From: Sphaerotilus natans
GTDB taxonomy: Bacteria; Pseudomonadota; Gammaproteobacteria; Burkholderiales; Burkholderiaceae_C
Length of the DNA stretch: 64,000 nt
Assembly: GCF_900156335.1 (NCBI RefSeq)
Contig: NZ_FTMZ01000011.1
Span: 30,492-94,491, forward strand
Reading direction: 5' to 3'
Shown here: one piece after another, positions 1 to 8,592 of the stretch
How the letters are laid out: every line of letters begins with the position of its first letter
How positions within the stretch are numbered: position 1 is the stretch's first letter
Notes under the pieces: generated by a model
The model's input: the letters and a program-made list of their open reading frames with translations, nothing else
Database searches by the model: none
Told to the model about the DNA's origin: nothing
Translations under genes and position numbers: made by a program

Positions 1-5
1 GTGGG

Positions 6-23
6 CCCTCGCCTTCGCGAGGG
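6..23 (-). terminator. Hairpin just downstream of cobC, possible terminator
   Basis: A perfect 7-bp inverted repeat (CCCTCGC / GCGAGGG) with a 4-nt loop lies 10 bases beyond the cobC stop codon. It could end the cobalamin operon transcript. No U-tract can be judged because the window ends here, so the operon may continue to the left. Confidence 0.3.
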
Positions 24-32
24 TGACGGTGA

Positions 33-1178
33 TCAGTAAGTCGACAGCGACTGGAAGCCCGACTGCCGCACCGTCGGCACGAAGGTCGACTCGCCGATCA
101 CCTGGCGCCACAGCTGCGACAGCGCCTGCTGCGAGGGCGGCGCCTGCACGCTGACGCGCACCCAGCCCGGCAGCCCCATCGAGCTGCAGTCGCGCAGCTT
201 CAGCCCGAGCGTGCGCAGCTCCGGCAGCAGCCGCACCGGATGGGCAGGATCTTCCTGGGCCTGCGCCGGGTCCTCCCAGCGCCCCCAGCGCGCCAGATAG
301 AAGGGCGTGACGCTGGCGCGGCAGGTCCAGCCCAGGCGCCGATGGCACAGGTCGAGCTGCTGACGCCGCCAGCTGCGCAGGATGTGCAGGCTGGCGCGCA
401 CCCAGGACTGGGCCTCGTCGCTGGCCCAGGCGCTCAGCATCGCCACCCCGTGCGCGCCCAGCGGCCAGGACGGCGCCAGCCGGTCGAGCTGCTGCTGCAG
501 CCAGTCGACCAGCTCGGCGGTGACCGTGCCGCGCTCCGGCGCGACCGCATAGGCGCCGCGCACCCCCGTCAGGCCGAGCGCCTTGTTCGGCGACCACAGC
601 TGCCAGGCATGCGGCGAGAGTTCCGGCGCCTCGCCGTCCAGGCGCAGCGGCGCGTAGGCGCGGTCGACCACCAGCACCGAGTCGGTCGGATCGAAGTCCG
701 GCGCCGGCGTCGCGTCGCCGGCCGGACTGCCCGGCTCGGTGTGCCAGATCAGATAGGGCGGCACATCGCCAGGCAGCCCGCTGGCGCGCCAGGGCTGCAG
801 CCCGAGCGCATGGGCCGCGGCGACATATTCGCCATAGGCATAGTCGGGCACCTGCACCCGCGCGCCCGGCTTGAGCATCGCGATCGCCAGCGTCATGCGA
901 CGGATGAACTCGCTGGCGCTGGCAGCGATCACGATGCGCGCCGGATCGACCTGATGCAGCTGCCCGAGCTGGCGCCGCAGCGCGCTGAAGGTCGGATCGG
1001 GATAGCGCCGGGCATCGACCTGGCGCACCATTTCCAGCGCCATCGGCGCCGGCCCGCAGGCATTGGCATTGGTGGAGAAGTCCCAGCGCGGCACGCCGTG
1101 GGCATCGGGCCCGCCATGCGTGCGCGCGAAATCGTGCAGGGACGAAGTGATTTGGTGGTCGTGGTGCAGCGTCGTCAT
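33..1178 (-). CDS. cobC: Threonine-phosphate decarboxylase-like PLP enzyme (cobalamin arm synthesis)
   Basis: A 381-residue fold-type I PLP enzyme related to histidinol-phosphate aminotransferase. The motif SPNKALGLTGVRGAY puts the Schiff-base lysine at about residue 199, and VVDRAY near 170-175 holds the pyridine-binding Asp. In the CobC/CobD family this enzyme makes (R)-1-amino-2-propanol O-phosphate, the linker arm of cobalamin. It lies 4 nt downstream of cbiB, whose product attaches that arm, as the last visible gene of the riboswitch-controlled operon. Naming is confusing: Salmonella CobD equals CobC here. A HisC role is unlikely because a proper hisC is present at 19776. Substrate is inferred from context. 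Confidence 0.85.
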   Translation of the reverse strand: MTTLHHDHQITSSLHDFARTHGGPDAHGVPRWDFSTNANACGPAPMALEMVRQVDARRYPDPTFSALRRQLGQLHQVDPARIVIAASASEFIRRMTLAIAMLKPGARVQVPDYAYGEYVAAAHALGLQPWRASGLPGDVPPYLIWHTEPGSPAGDATPAPDFDPTDSVLVVDRAYAPLRLDGEAPELSPHAWQLWSPNKALGLTGVRGAYAVAPERGTVTAELVDWLQQQLDRLAPSWPLGAHGVAMLSAWASDEAQSWVRASLHILRSWRRQQLDLCHRRLGWTCRASVTPFYLARWGRWEDPAQAQEDPAHPVRLLPELRTLGLKLRDCSSMGLPGWVRVSVQAPPSQQALSQLWRQVIGESTFVPTVRQSGFQSLSTY

Positions 1179-1182
1179 GGGC

Positions 1183-2172
1183 TCAGGCCGGCCCCCCGGC
1201 CAGCCGTGTCAGCATCATCAGCGCGCCCGCCACCAGTCCGCCCGCGAGCACGCCTGTCCAGATCCGCGCGGCCGACCGGGCCAGCCGCAGCGCCTGCCCG
1301 AGGTCCGCGGCCTCGGGAGATCGTCCTGCGGCATGCAGAGCATAGACGCCCGGCTTGCGCAATCTGACATCCAGACGTAACGCCATCGCGCCCATCGGCC
1401 AGCCGCCGTTGGGCGACGGCGTGCACGCGGCCTCGCGGGCCAGCCGGGACCACTCGTGCGGTCGCCAGACCGGACGCAGCAGCAGCGCGGTCAGCCGCGC
1501 CGTCGGCCAGGACAGCAGGTCGTCGGCCCGCGCCGCCCACTTGCCGGCCCACTCCCAGAAACCCCGGTAGCCCCACATCGCATCGGCGGTGTTCGCAAAG
1601 CGGTACAGCACCGCCCCCGGCAGCCCGGCCAGCGCAAACCAGGCCAGCGGCGCCACCACCGAATCGTTGAGGTTCTCGGCCAGCGTCTCGATCGCCGACT
1701 CGCGCACCTCACCGGCATCGAGCCGCGTCACGTCGCGGCTGACCAGCCAGGCCAGCCGGGCGCGACCGGCCTCGAGCGACTGCGCCAGCGCCGCCTCCAC
1801 CGCGGCGACCTCGTCGCACAGCATGCGGCAGGCGAACAGCGGCTTGAGCGCCAGCGCCAGCAGCGCCAGCGCCAGCGGCCCCGGCAGCGCGATGATCCAG
1901 CGCTGCAGCGCCCAGGCCGCGCCGGCCAGCACGGCCGCGATCAGCAGCCACGACAGCGCGCCGCCCGCAAAGGCCGCCGCCGGCGCACGATCGCGCCAGA
2001 AGCGCCCGACCGGCCCGAGCAGCCGGCCCAGCCAGGCCACCGGATGCCAGCGGTCGGGCGGCTCGCCGAAGCGGCGGTCCAGCGCCCAGGCCAGCAGCAG
2101 CGCGCCGGCCTGCAGCAGCGGCCAGGGCCAGGGCGAGCCCAGCAGCACGGTCAGCGGCTCCGGCAGCGGCAT
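1183..2172 (-). CDS. cbiB: Adenosylcobinamide-phosphate synthase
   Basis: A 329-residue integral membrane protein with the CbiB/CobD family signatures in order: DRRFGEPPDRWHPVAWLG near the N-terminus, ESAIETLAENLNDSVVAPL in the middle, then YRFANTADAMWGYR and TPSPNGGWP. Several hydrophobic segments (about residues 12-30, 65-85, 95-110, 300-325) fit a membrane location. It joins aminopropanol or its phosphate to adenosylcobyric acid, giving adenosylcobinamide (phosphate). The neighbours are cobO upstream (6-nt gap) and cobC downstream (4-nt gap), so the genes are very likely co-transcribed. Confidence 0.93.
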   Translation of the reverse strand: MPLPEPLTVLLGSPWPWPLLQAGALLLAWALDRRFGEPPDRWHPVAWLGRLLGPVGRFWRDRAPAAAFAGGALSWLLIAAVLAGAAWALQRWIIALPGPLALALLALALKPLFACRMLCDEVAAVEAALAQSLEAGRARLAWLVSRDVTRLDAGEVRESAIETLAENLNDSVVAPLAWFALAGLPGAVLYRFANTADAMWGYRGFWEWAGKWAARADDLLSWPTARLTALLLRPVWRPHEWSRLAREAACTPSPNGGWPMGAMALRLDVRLRKPGVYALHAAGRSPEAADLGQALRLARSAARIWTGVLAGGLVAGALMMLTRLAGGPA

Positions 2173-2178
2173 GGCCCT

Positions 2179-2748
2179 TCAGTCCTCGATGCCGCGCTGC
2201 GCCGGCACGCCGGCCTGGTAGTGGTGCTTGACCGGGCGCATCTCGGTCACGGTGTCGGCCAGGTCGACCAGCTCCTGCGGCGCGTTGCGCCCGGTCAGCA
2301 CCACATGCACATGGGCGGGGCGCTCGCGCAGCGCCGCCAGCACCGGCTCCAGCGCCACCCAGCCGTAGCGCAGCGGATACATGATCTCGTCGAGCACCAC
2401 CAGGAAATGCGCGCCGGCGCGGATCGTCGCCTCGGCGCGCGCCCAGCCCTCGCGGGCAAGCTGCGCGGAATGCTCCAGATCCTTGCTTTTCCACGAGAAG
2501 CCGTCGCCCAGGCCCTCGATCGGCACACCGAGCTGCTCGAACATCCGGTGCTCGCCGAAGCGCGCGCTGGGCACCTTCATGAACTGGTAGATCTTCACCG
2601 GCTTGCCGCGGCCATGCGCACGCAGCGCCAGGCCGAAGGCGGCCGTGCTCTTGCCCTTGCCGTCACCGGTGTGGACCAGGATCAGGCCGCGGCGCTCGCC
2701 CTCGGGCTTCTGGCGGTCGCGCTCGACCGGGGGAGATTCGATCTGCAT
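2179..2748 (-). CDS. cobO: Cob(I)yrinic acid a,c-diamide adenosyltransferase
   Basis: A 189-residue CobA/CobO/BtuR-type corrinoid adenosyltransferase. The P-loop TGDGKGKST sits at residues 27-35, followed by the family blocks [20 protein letters not shown] and VLTGRNAP. It transfers the 5'-deoxyadenosyl group from ATP to Co(I) corrinoids and also serves B12 salvage. It lies between btuD and cbiB on the same strand. The length matches the family, so it looks intact. Confidence 0.94.
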   Translation of the reverse strand: MQIESPPVERDRQKPEGERRGLILVHTGDGKGKSTAAFGLALRAHGRGKPVKIYQFMKVPSARFGEHRMFEQLGVPIEGLGDGFSWKSKDLEHSAQLAREGWARAEATIRAGAHFLVVLDEIMYPLRYGWVALEPVLAALRERPAHVHVVLTGRNAPQELVDLADTVTEMRPVKHHYQAGVPAQRGIED

Positions 2749-2781
2749 CGATCTGTCCTTGCGTTGTTCGGAATCCGTCGT

Positions 2782-3588
2782 TCAGAGCCGGGGCAGCGCG
2801 ACCCACTGCACCTCGGTCGTGCCTGCAGCCACCGGCACCGCCTCGATGCGGATGGCGCCGCCGAAGACCTCGACCAGCGTGCGCTGCACCAGCGGATCGC
2901 CCGGCTGGCCGATCGCGTGGATCTGGCCGGCGGCCATCACCACCAGCCGGTCGGCAGCCAGCGCCAGGCTCAGCTCGTGCAGCACCGCGACGATGGTGCG
3001 GTTTTCCTCGCGGGCGAGCCGGGCCATCTGCCGCACCAGCGCCACCTGATGCGGCGGGTCGAGGTGGGTGGTCGGCTCGTCGAGCAGCAGCACCGGCGAC
3101 TGCACCGCCAGCGCCCGCGCCAGCAGCACCCGCTGGCGCTCGCCGCCGGACAGCTCGGCCAGACGGCGGTGGCGCCAGGCGGTGCACCCGGTGGCCTGCA
3201 TCGCCTGGCGAACCGCCTGCTCGTCGCGACCGCGCGCCAGGCCGAACAGCCCCAGATGCGGCAGACGCCCCAGCCGGACCACGTCGATCACCGTCAGGTC
3301 GCCGCCAGCCTCGCCCTGCTGCGCCAGCCAGGCCAGCCGGCGCGCGCGCTGCGGCGCCGGCCAGTCGGCCAGCGGCGCGCGGTCGAGCCGGACCTCGCCC
3401 TGCTCGAGCGGCTGCAGCCCGGCCAGCGCACGCAGCAGCGTCGACTTGCCGGCACCATTGGGCCCGACGATCGCGGTCCAGCCCGGGCCGAAGTCCAGGT
3501 CGATGTCGCGCAGCACCGTGCGGTCGCCCAGGCGCACCTGCAGGTGACGGGCGCTGAGCATCGGATCGGGCACGAAGGGGCCGCCCAT
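2782..3588 (-). CDS. btuD: Cobalamin ABC transporter ATPase
   Basis: A 268-residue FecE/BtuD-type ATPase: Walker A GPNGAGKST at 42-50, signature LSGGERQR at 146-153, Walker B LLLDEPTTHLD at 167-177 and the H-loop His near 204. The ATG at 3588 was chosen because it overlaps the btuC stop as TGATG. A longer start at 3618 would add ten Ala/Pro-rich residues. With btuF and btuC it forms the vitamin B12 importer of the inner membrane. Substrate is assigned from the cobalamin operon, because the family also carries iron-siderophores. Confidence 0.88.
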   Translation of the reverse strand: MGGPFVPDPMLSARHLQVRLGDRTVLRDIDLDFGPGWTAIVGPNGAGKSTLLRALAGLQPLEQGEVRLDRAPLADWPAPQRARRLAWLAQQGEAGGDLTVIDVVRLGRLPHLGLFGLARGRDEQAVRQAMQATGCTAWRHRRLAELSGGERQRVLLARALAVQSPVLLLDEPTTHLDPPHQVALVRQMARLAREENRTIVAVLHELSLALAADRLVVMAAGQIHAIGQPGDPLVQRTLVEVFGGAIRIEAVPVAAGTTEVQWVALPRL

Positions 3589-4598
3589 CAGCCCATCCTC
3601 CGGCGCTGCAGCAGCCACAGCAGATAGGAGCCGCCCAGCACCGCGGTCAGCACGCCGACGGGCAGCTCCTGCGGCGCGATCAGCCAGCGCGAGAGCACGT
3701 CGGCGCCCATCAGCAGCACGCCGCCCATCGCCGCGCTGGCCACCAGGCAGTAGCCGTGCGTCGCCTGCACGAAGCGGCGCACCAGATGCGGCGCCACCAG
3801 CCCGACAAAGGCGACCATGCCGGCCTGCGCGACCGCGGTGCCGGTGGCCAGCGCCATCAGCGCGACCATCACCAGCCGCAGCCGCGGCAGCGACAGCCCG
3901 AGGCTGGTGGCGCTGTCCTCGCCCAGCGACAGGGCATCGAGCACCCGCGCCAGCCGCCAGGCCAGCGGCAGCGCCGCCAGCAGCGCCAGCAGCAGCAGCA
4001 GGCAGGACGGCCAGCCGAGAAAGCCGGTCGTGCCCAGCAGAAAGGCCTGCTTGCCACGCAGCGCGTCCGGGTCGAGCGTGGTCAGCAGATCGTTGAAGGC
4101 CCCCAGCACCACGCCGACCACCACGCCGGCCAGCAGCAGCCGGGTGGTGTGGGTCGCACCCCGGGCCAGCAGCAGCGTCAGCGAGACGCCCAGCAGGGCC
4201 CCGCAGAAGGCCGCACCGACCAGGCCGAAACGCGCCAGCCAGCCCGCCGCACCGCCCCCGAGCACCACCGAGCTGGCGGTCAGCACGCCCACCACCCCGA
4301 GCGAGGCGCCGGCGGCCGAGCCCAGCAGATAGGGATCGGCCAGCGGATTGCGGAACAGCCCCTGCGCGATCGCGCCGGCCAGGCCGAACAGCGCGCCGGT
4401 CAGCCAGGCGCCCAGCGTGCGCGGCAGACGAATCTGGCCCAGCACCAGCCCGGCCGAGCCGTCGTCGAACAGTGCCCGCAGCGCCGAGAAGCTGGCGCCT
4501 TCGCTGCCGATCAGCAGCCCGGCCAGCAGCCCGATCAGCGACAGCAGCGCCAGCGCGCGCGCCAGCAGCCTGCGGCGATAGCGTTCTTCGAGGCTCAT
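3588..4598 (-). CDS. btuC: Cobalamin ABC transporter permease
   Basis: A 336-residue FecCD/BtuC-family permease with about ten hydrophobic segments. Family blocks visible include RLPRTLGAWLTGALFGLAGA, RNPLADPYLLGSAAGASLG and FVGLVAPHLVRR. The ATG at 4598 overlaps the btuF stop codon as ATGA, and the stop overlaps the btuD start as TGATG, so the three transport genes are translationally coupled. It forms the membrane channel for B12 import. Specificity rests on the riboswitch operon. Confidence 0.9.
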   Translation of the reverse strand: MSLEERYRRRLLARALALLSLIGLLAGLLIGSEGASFSALRALFDDGSAGLVLGQIRLPRTLGAWLTGALFGLAGAIAQGLFRNPLADPYLLGSAAGASLGVVGVLTASSVVLGGGAAGWLARFGLVGAAFCGALLGVSLTLLLARGATHTTRLLLAGVVVGVVLGAFNDLLTTLDPDALRGKQAFLLGTTGFLGWPSCLLLLLALLAALPLAWRLARVLDALSLGEDSATSLGLSLPRLRLVMVALMALATGTAVAQAGMVAFVGLVAPHLVRRFVQATHGYCLVASAAMGGVLLMGADVLSRWLIAPQELPVGVLTAVLGGSYLLWLLQRRRMG

Positions 4599-5437
4599 TC
4601 GCGCAGGGCCGTCAGGCAGTCGGCGACCAGCTCGGCCGCTTCGCCCAGGCGCGGCCCCGGCCGCACCAGGGTGTCGTAGCGATCGGCCGGAAAGGCGCAG
4701 CGCCGGCCCGACTGCAGCGCCTTCAGCCCGGCCCAGCCCGGCCGGCGCGGCATGTCGGCGATGTGGCGCTCGACCGCCATCACCACATCGGGCGCGGCGC
4801 GCACGACAAATTCGGGATTGAGCTTCGGGAAGGGCCCGAGCTCGGCCGGCACGATGTTGACCAGGCCGAAGCGCTGCAGCAGCTCGCCGATGAAGGAGCT
4901 GCGCCCGGCCGCATAGGGCGCCGAGTCGACCTCGAAATAGACGCTGCGCCCGCGCCAGCCGGCCGGCACCCGCGCCACGGCCCGCTCGACCTGCGCGTCG
5001 ATGCGCGCCCACAGCGCCGTGCCCTGCCCGGGCCGACCCAGCAGCGTGGCGATCGTCTCGGCGGTGCGCCGCGCCTCCTCGGTGGTGCGCGACTCCAGCA
5101 CCACCACCTTCAGGCCGAGCGACTGCAGCCGCTCGACCGCCCGGCTCGACGGCACGGCCAGCACCACGTCGGGCCGCAGGCCGACGATGCGCTCGATCTG
5201 CGGATCGTCCATGCCGCCCAGGCGTGGCAGCCGCTCGACCCGGGCCGGCCAGCTGGAATAGCGGTCGACGCCGACCAGACGCTCGCACTCGCCCAGCGCG
5301 CAGACGGTCTCGGTCAGCGAGGGCATCAGCGAGACGATGCGCCGTGGCGGCGTGGACGTGGACGAGGTCTGGGCCGCCGCCAGCGCGGGCAGCAGCGGCA
5401 GCAGGACGGCGCAGGCCAGGAGAAAGAGACGCCTCAC
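4595..5437 (-). CDS. btuF: Cobalamin-binding periplasmic protein
   Basis: About 280 residues starting with a typical Sec signal peptide (RRLFLLACAVLLPLLPALA, then AQ) and followed by a class III periplasmic binding domain. The blocks RIVSLMPSLTETVCALG and LVGVDRYSSWPARV match BtuF and relatives. The GTG at 5437 was chosen because it overlaps the cobU stop (GTGA) and immediately precedes the signal peptide; no ATG is available there. It delivers corrinoids captured by BtuB to BtuCD. Gene order receptor, binding protein, permease, ATPase supports the role. Confidence 0.88.
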   Translation of the reverse strand: MRRLFLLACAVLLPLLPALAAAQTSSTSTPPRRIVSLMPSLTETVCALGECERLVGVDRYSSWPARVERLPRLGGMDDPQIERIVGLRPDVVLAVPSSRAVERLQSLGLKVVVLESRTTEEARRTAETIATLLGRPGQGTALWARIDAQVERAVARVPAGWRGRSVYFEVDSAPYAAGRSSFIGELLQRFGLVNIVPAELGPFPKLNPEFVVRAAPDVVMAVERHIADMPRRPGWAGLKALQSGRRCAFPADRYDTLVRPGPRLGEAAELVADCLTALRE

Positions 5438-6006
5438 CGCCGCACCGCCATCTCGAGCCCGGCCACCATCAGCGTGACCTGCGGGCAGACCGCCGCCACC
5501 TGCTGATGCAGCCGCCCGAGCGCATCGACGAAGTGCCGCGCCTCGCGCGACAGCGGCGCCAGGCCCAGGCCGATCTCGTTGGAGACCAGCACCACCGGAC
5601 CGGGCGCCTCGGCCAGCGCCGCCGCCAGCGCGTCGCTGGCGGCCTGCCAGCGCGCCGCATCGGCCGGCTCGCCCTCGAGCGGCATCAGCCAGCGGGTGGT
5701 CCACAGCGTCAGGCAGTCGATCAGCACCAGCGTGTCGGGCACGGCATGGCGGCGCAGCGCGGCGGCCAGGTCGAGGCAGTCCTCGTCGGTGGCCATCGCC
5801 GGCACCCGCTCGAGGCGGTCGAGGCGGTGTTGCGCGATGCGCTCGCGCATCTCGCCGTCGCCCGCCAGCGCGGTGGCCAGCAGCACCGCACGGCGCCCGG
5901 GCGCGCCGGCCAGCCAGTCGGCCGCGCGGCGCTCGCCGCAGCGCGACTTGCCGCTGCGCTGGCCGCCGAGGATGAACTCGCAACGCGGATGGTTCTGCGT
6001 TCTCAT
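5434..6006 (-). CDS. cobU: Adenosylcobinamide kinase / guanylyltransferase
   Basis: A 190-residue bifunctional enzyme of the CobU/CobP family. The N-terminal FILGGQRSGKS is the P-loop (about 11-21). LIDCLTLWTTRWL and VVLVSNEIGLGLAP are the other conserved blocks. It phosphorylates adenosylcobinamide and attaches GMP, activating the corrinoid for the lower ligand. The ATG at 6006 gives the family length; upstream in-frame sequence lies inside the btuB reading frame region. cobS and cobT, which act next, are not in the window. Confidence 0.93.
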   Translation of the reverse strand: MRTQNHPRCEFILGGQRSGKSRCGERRAADWLAGAPGRRAVLLATALAGDGEMRERIAQHRLDRLERVPAMATDEDCLDLAAALRRHAVPDTLVLIDCLTLWTTRWLMPLEGEPADAARWQAASDALAAALAEAPGPVVLVSNEIGLGLAPLSREARHFVDALGRLHQQVAAVCPQVTLMVAGLEMAVRR

Positions 6007-6026
6007 CACCCGATGATCGCTCAGTC

Positions 6027-7922
6027 TCAGCGCGGGCTGTAACGCAGCGTGACGTGGAGCTCGCGGCCCGGCTGGTTGTAGCCCCAGGCGGTCTCGTACT
6101 GGCGGTCGAACACATTGTTCAGCCGCGCGCCCAGCGACCAGTCGCGCTGGAACTGCCACTGCGCGTTCAGGTCGGCCACCGCGTAGCCGGCCAGGCGGCG
6201 GGTGTTGGCCGCGTCGTCGTAGCGGTGGCTGCGCGCCTGCAGGCCGGCACCGACGCTCCAAGCGCCCAGATCGACATCGGCCGACAGCCGGGCCTGGTTG
6301 CGTGCGCGGCGCGGCAGCAGCTTGTCGTGGTTGGCGCTGCCCTCGGTGGCGTTGCGCGGGTCCAGATGGTCATAGGCGGCACCGACCCGCACCGGGCCGA
6401 GGCGGCCGTCATAGGCCAGCGTCACGCCCCGGCTCTCGACATAGGGCAGATTGGTCGGGTTGGCGCCCTGGGTGATGTAGCCGCGCACCCGGTTGCCGAA
6501 CAGCGTCGCGCTGACGCTCTGCTCGCCCAGGGTGTAGCGCAGGCCCAGCTCGGCATGGCGGCCTTCCTCGGGCGCCAGCGCCGGGTTGCCATAGGACGGC
6601 CAGTAGAGCTGGTTGAAGCTCGGCGCGACGAAGCTGGTGCCGAGCTGGGCGCTCAGGCGCAGCGCATCGCTCAGCGCCAGGCCGTAGCCGAGGTTGCCGG
6701 TGGTCTGGTCGCCGTACTGCGAGTTGCGGTCATGGCGCACGCCGGCCTGCACGGTGTGCGCACCCAGCACCGCGCGGTAGCCCAGCGCGCCGCTGCGCAC
6801 GGTGCGCTCGGTCACCTCGTAGTTGCCACCCGGCTTGCTGACCTTCTGCTTCAGATGCTCGGCCACCACCAGCAGCGAGCCGACCGGCAGCACCAAGGTG
6901 TTGTCCCAGCTCAGCTGCTGCTGCACCGTGGCGATCGTGCCCAGATCGGTCCAGGGCGAGGCCGAGGCCAGCGTCTCGTAGTCGTTGGCGCTGCGGGCCA
7001 CCCGCAGCACCGTCGACCAGCCCTTGACCACCTCGCCGCTGGCATCGACCGAGGTGACCTGGGTGCGCAGGCCGGCGCGCGAATCGGCGCCCGGGCCGTC
7101 ATCGAAGCCGGTGCGCGATTCCGACTGCAGCAGCCGGGCATTGAGCTGCCAGCCCTGCGGCAGGCGCAGGCCGAGCTGCGCGCTGCCGGCGTTCTGGTTG
7201 AAGCCGTCCGGATCCGGGTTGTGGCTGCCGTACAGCACCCGCTCGTTGGTCGACGAAAAGCCGCGATTCTCGGTGTGGATCAGCTGGACCGCGCCATTCC
7301 AGAGGCCATCGTCGAAGCTCAGACCGGCGCTGCCCTGGGCATGGCGCTTGCTGCCCACCGTCAGCGCGCCGTTGCCACGCAAGCCCTGGCCCGGCTGGGC
7401 ACGGCGGGTGAAGACCTGCACCACGCCGCCGACCGCATCGCTGCCGTACAGGCTGGAGAGCGGGCCGCGCACGATCTCGATGCGCTCGATGTCGCCCAGC
7501 GGCAGGTTGTCGAAGTCGGCCTGACCCAGCGTGGCCGAGCCGTAGCGCACGCCATCGACCAGCAGCAGCACATGGCGCGCCTCCAGGCCACGCATGAAGA
7601 TCGAGCTGGACTTGCCCAGACCGCCATTGGAGGTGAACTGGATGCCCGGCTGCTGCGCCAGCACCTCGGCCAGCGTGCGGCCGGACTGGACCGCCAGATC
7701 CTCGGCAGTCAGCACCGTCACGTCGGCGATGCTGCGGTCGGCCTGGATCGGGCTGCGGGTGGAGGTCACCACCACCGCGGGCAGCGAGGCCGCCGCGGTG
7801 GCCACGGCCGGGGCGGACTGGGCGGCGGCACCCAGCGGCAGGCACAGCATCAGCGCTGCGGCCGCAGCAGTGGCGCGCAGGCGCGTTTCGGGCAGACGGC
7901 TGCCGACGGAGAGCTTGGACAT
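6027..7922 (-). CDS. btuB: TonB-dependent vitamin B12 outer-membrane receptor
   Basis: A 631-residue TonB-dependent receptor. It has a signal peptide (about 1-35), a putative TonB box around AVVVTSTRS (about 49-57), and a plug domain with SSIFMRGLEARHVLLLVDGVRYG and IERIEIVRGPLSSLYGSDAVGGVVQ. The barrel ends in a C-terminal aromatic-rich strand, LHVTLRYSPR. It takes cobalamin across the outer membrane. It is the first gene after a cobalamin riboswitch, which makes the substrate assignment strong. The final residue is Arg rather than the usual Phe or Trp of outer-membrane proteins. Confidence 0.92.
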   Translation of the reverse strand: MSKLSVGSRLPETRLRATAAAAALMLCLPLGAAAQSAPAVATAAASLPAVVVTSTRSPIQADRSIADVTVLTAEDLAVQSGRTLAEVLAQQPGIQFTSNGGLGKSSSIFMRGLEARHVLLLVDGVRYGSATLGQADFDNLPLGDIERIEIVRGPLSSLYGSDAVGGVVQVFTRRAQPGQGLRGNGALTVGSKRHAQGSAGLSFDDGLWNGAVQLIHTENRGFSSTNERVLYGSHNPDPDGFNQNAGSAQLGLRLPQGWQLNARLLQSESRTGFDDGPGADSRAGLRTQVTSVDASGEVVKGWSTVLRVARSANDYETLASASPWTDLGTIATVQQQLSWDNTLVLPVGSLLVVAEHLKQKVSKPGGNYEVTERTVRSGALGYRAVLGAHTVQAGVRHDRNSQYGDQTTGNLGYGLALSDALRLSAQLGTSFVAPSFNQLYWPSYGNPALAPEEGRHAELGLRYTLGEQSVSATLFGNRVRGYITQGANPTNLPYVESRGVTLAYDGRLGPVRVGAAYDHLDPRNATEGSANHDKLLPRRARNQARLSADVDLGAWSVGAGLQARSHRYDDAANTRRLAGYAVADLNAQWQFQRDWSLGARLNNVFDRQYETAWGYNQPGRELHVTLRYSPR

Positions 7923-8017
7923 GATGAAACGGTGTCAGGATCGTGCATGCCAGCGTCCCCGCAGGCCTCGCACCTCATGGCCCGCCGGCGCCGCGACCGG
8001 CGCGACATCGACAGACC

Positions 8018-8236
8018 CCCTGTTGGCCGGTATCCGGGCTGACGGACGAACCCGCTGCGACCCTTCCCGGCCTCGTCGTGAAGCCAGTGGTTCATGTGCG
8101 CAGGGGCAGAGAGCCGCCGAGGCTCTCGTCCGCTTACCGTTGCGGGGGCAGCACAGGTTGGGCCGACCCGGCGGGTCTTGACCTTCCTGTTTCCCGTTTA
8201 ACCCACCGACCAGATCCGGTCAGGCGAGCACCAACA
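8018..8236 (-). promoter_or_regulatory. Cobalamin (AdoCbl) riboswitch controlling btuB and the B12 operon
   Basis: On the minus strand the aptamer reads, in order, GTTAAACGGGAAACAGG, CTGTGCTGCCCCCGCAACGG followed by TAAGCGG, the B12-box-like ACCACTGGCTTCACGA, CGGGAAGG and finally GTCAGCCCGGATACCGGCC. These are the classical conserved elements of the B12 element. About 95 nt remain between the aptamer and the btuB ATG. That stretch holds GC-rich repeats around 7983-8003 and no good Shine-Dalgarno, so control of translation initiation is plausible. The exact switching structure was not resolved by eye. Confidence 0.96.
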
Positions 8237-8242
8237 GCGTGA

Positions 8243-8248
8243 ATTGTA
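8243..8248 (-). promoter_or_regulatory. -10 element of the btuB/riboswitch promoter
   Basis: TACAAT on the minus strand would start transcription near 8236, exactly at the 5' edge of the cobalamin aptamer. No good -35 is visible. Confidence 0.5.
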
Positions 8249-8269
8249 AACATTGCGGCGGTGCACCAC

Positions 8270-8275
8270 TACAAT
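8270..8275 (+). promoter_or_regulatory. -10 element for the zapA transcript
   Basis: TACAAT on the plus strand, 22 bp from the divergent btuB -10 box. It would give a leader of about 75 nt before the ATG at 8359. Confidence 0.45.
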
Positions 8276-8358
8276 CGGACCCTTCCGGCGCCCTCGCCTG
8301 TGGCGTTCGCGCCAACACGATGCAGCGGCACCGACCGCCCCGACAGCACAGCAGCGCA

Positions 8359-8592
8359 ATGTCCACACTCGAAGACCTCGCCGACCGGATAGAACGGCTG
8401 ATCCTTCGCCATGAAGAGCTCAAGCGCGCCAATGCCCAGCTCGAGCAGCAGCTCACCGCGGTCGCGGCCGAACGGGACAATCTGCGCTCGCGCTATGCGG
8501 CCGCGCGCAACCGCATCGATGCGCTGCTGGAGCGGCTGCCCGCCGGCGATGTCGACACCCATGAACGCGGCGCCTCGGGAGGCGGGGTATGA
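8359..8592 (+). CDS. Small coiled-coil protein, TIGR02449-like, upstream of zapA
   Basis: A 77-residue, strongly charged protein whose first 60 residues (from STLEDLADRIERLILRHEELK) look like one continuous coiled coil with heptad Leu/Ile. It resembles the short coiled-coil proteins often encoded directly before zapA in proteobacteria (ZapB-like by position and shape). The ATG at 8359 fits the start of the helix. An in-frame GTG at 8239 would add 40 residues overlapping the promoter and is unlikely. The stop overlaps the zapA start as ATGA, so translation is coupled. A divisome role is inferred from the neighbour only. Confidence 0.75.
   Translation: MSTLEDLADRIERLILRHEELKRANAQLEQQLTAVAAERDNLRSRYAAARNRIDALLERLPAGDVDTHERGASGGGV

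Noticed and set aside
33-1178. Second histidinol-phosphate aminotransferase
   Set aside because: The fold is the same, but the gene lies in the B12 operon and a full hisC is at 19776-20882, so the cobC reading is better.
240-1367. Long plus-strand reading frame over cobC
   Set aside because: It is the antisense of cobC/cbiB in GC-rich DNA, with Arg/Pro-rich random composition and no recognisable motif.
1456-3627. 723-codon plus-strand frame over the cobalamin genes
   Set aside because: Gln/Arg/His-rich shadow of cbiB-cobO-btuD; the minus strand has complete, motif-rich genes.
6054-8042. 662-codon plus-strand frame over btuB
   Set aside because: Antisense shadow; the minus-strand receptor and riboswitch explain the region.
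8239-8358. N-terminal extension of the coiled-coil protein from the GTG at 8239, with a CxxC pair
   Set aside because: It would cover the promoter -10 box, and family-like sequence starts at 8359.
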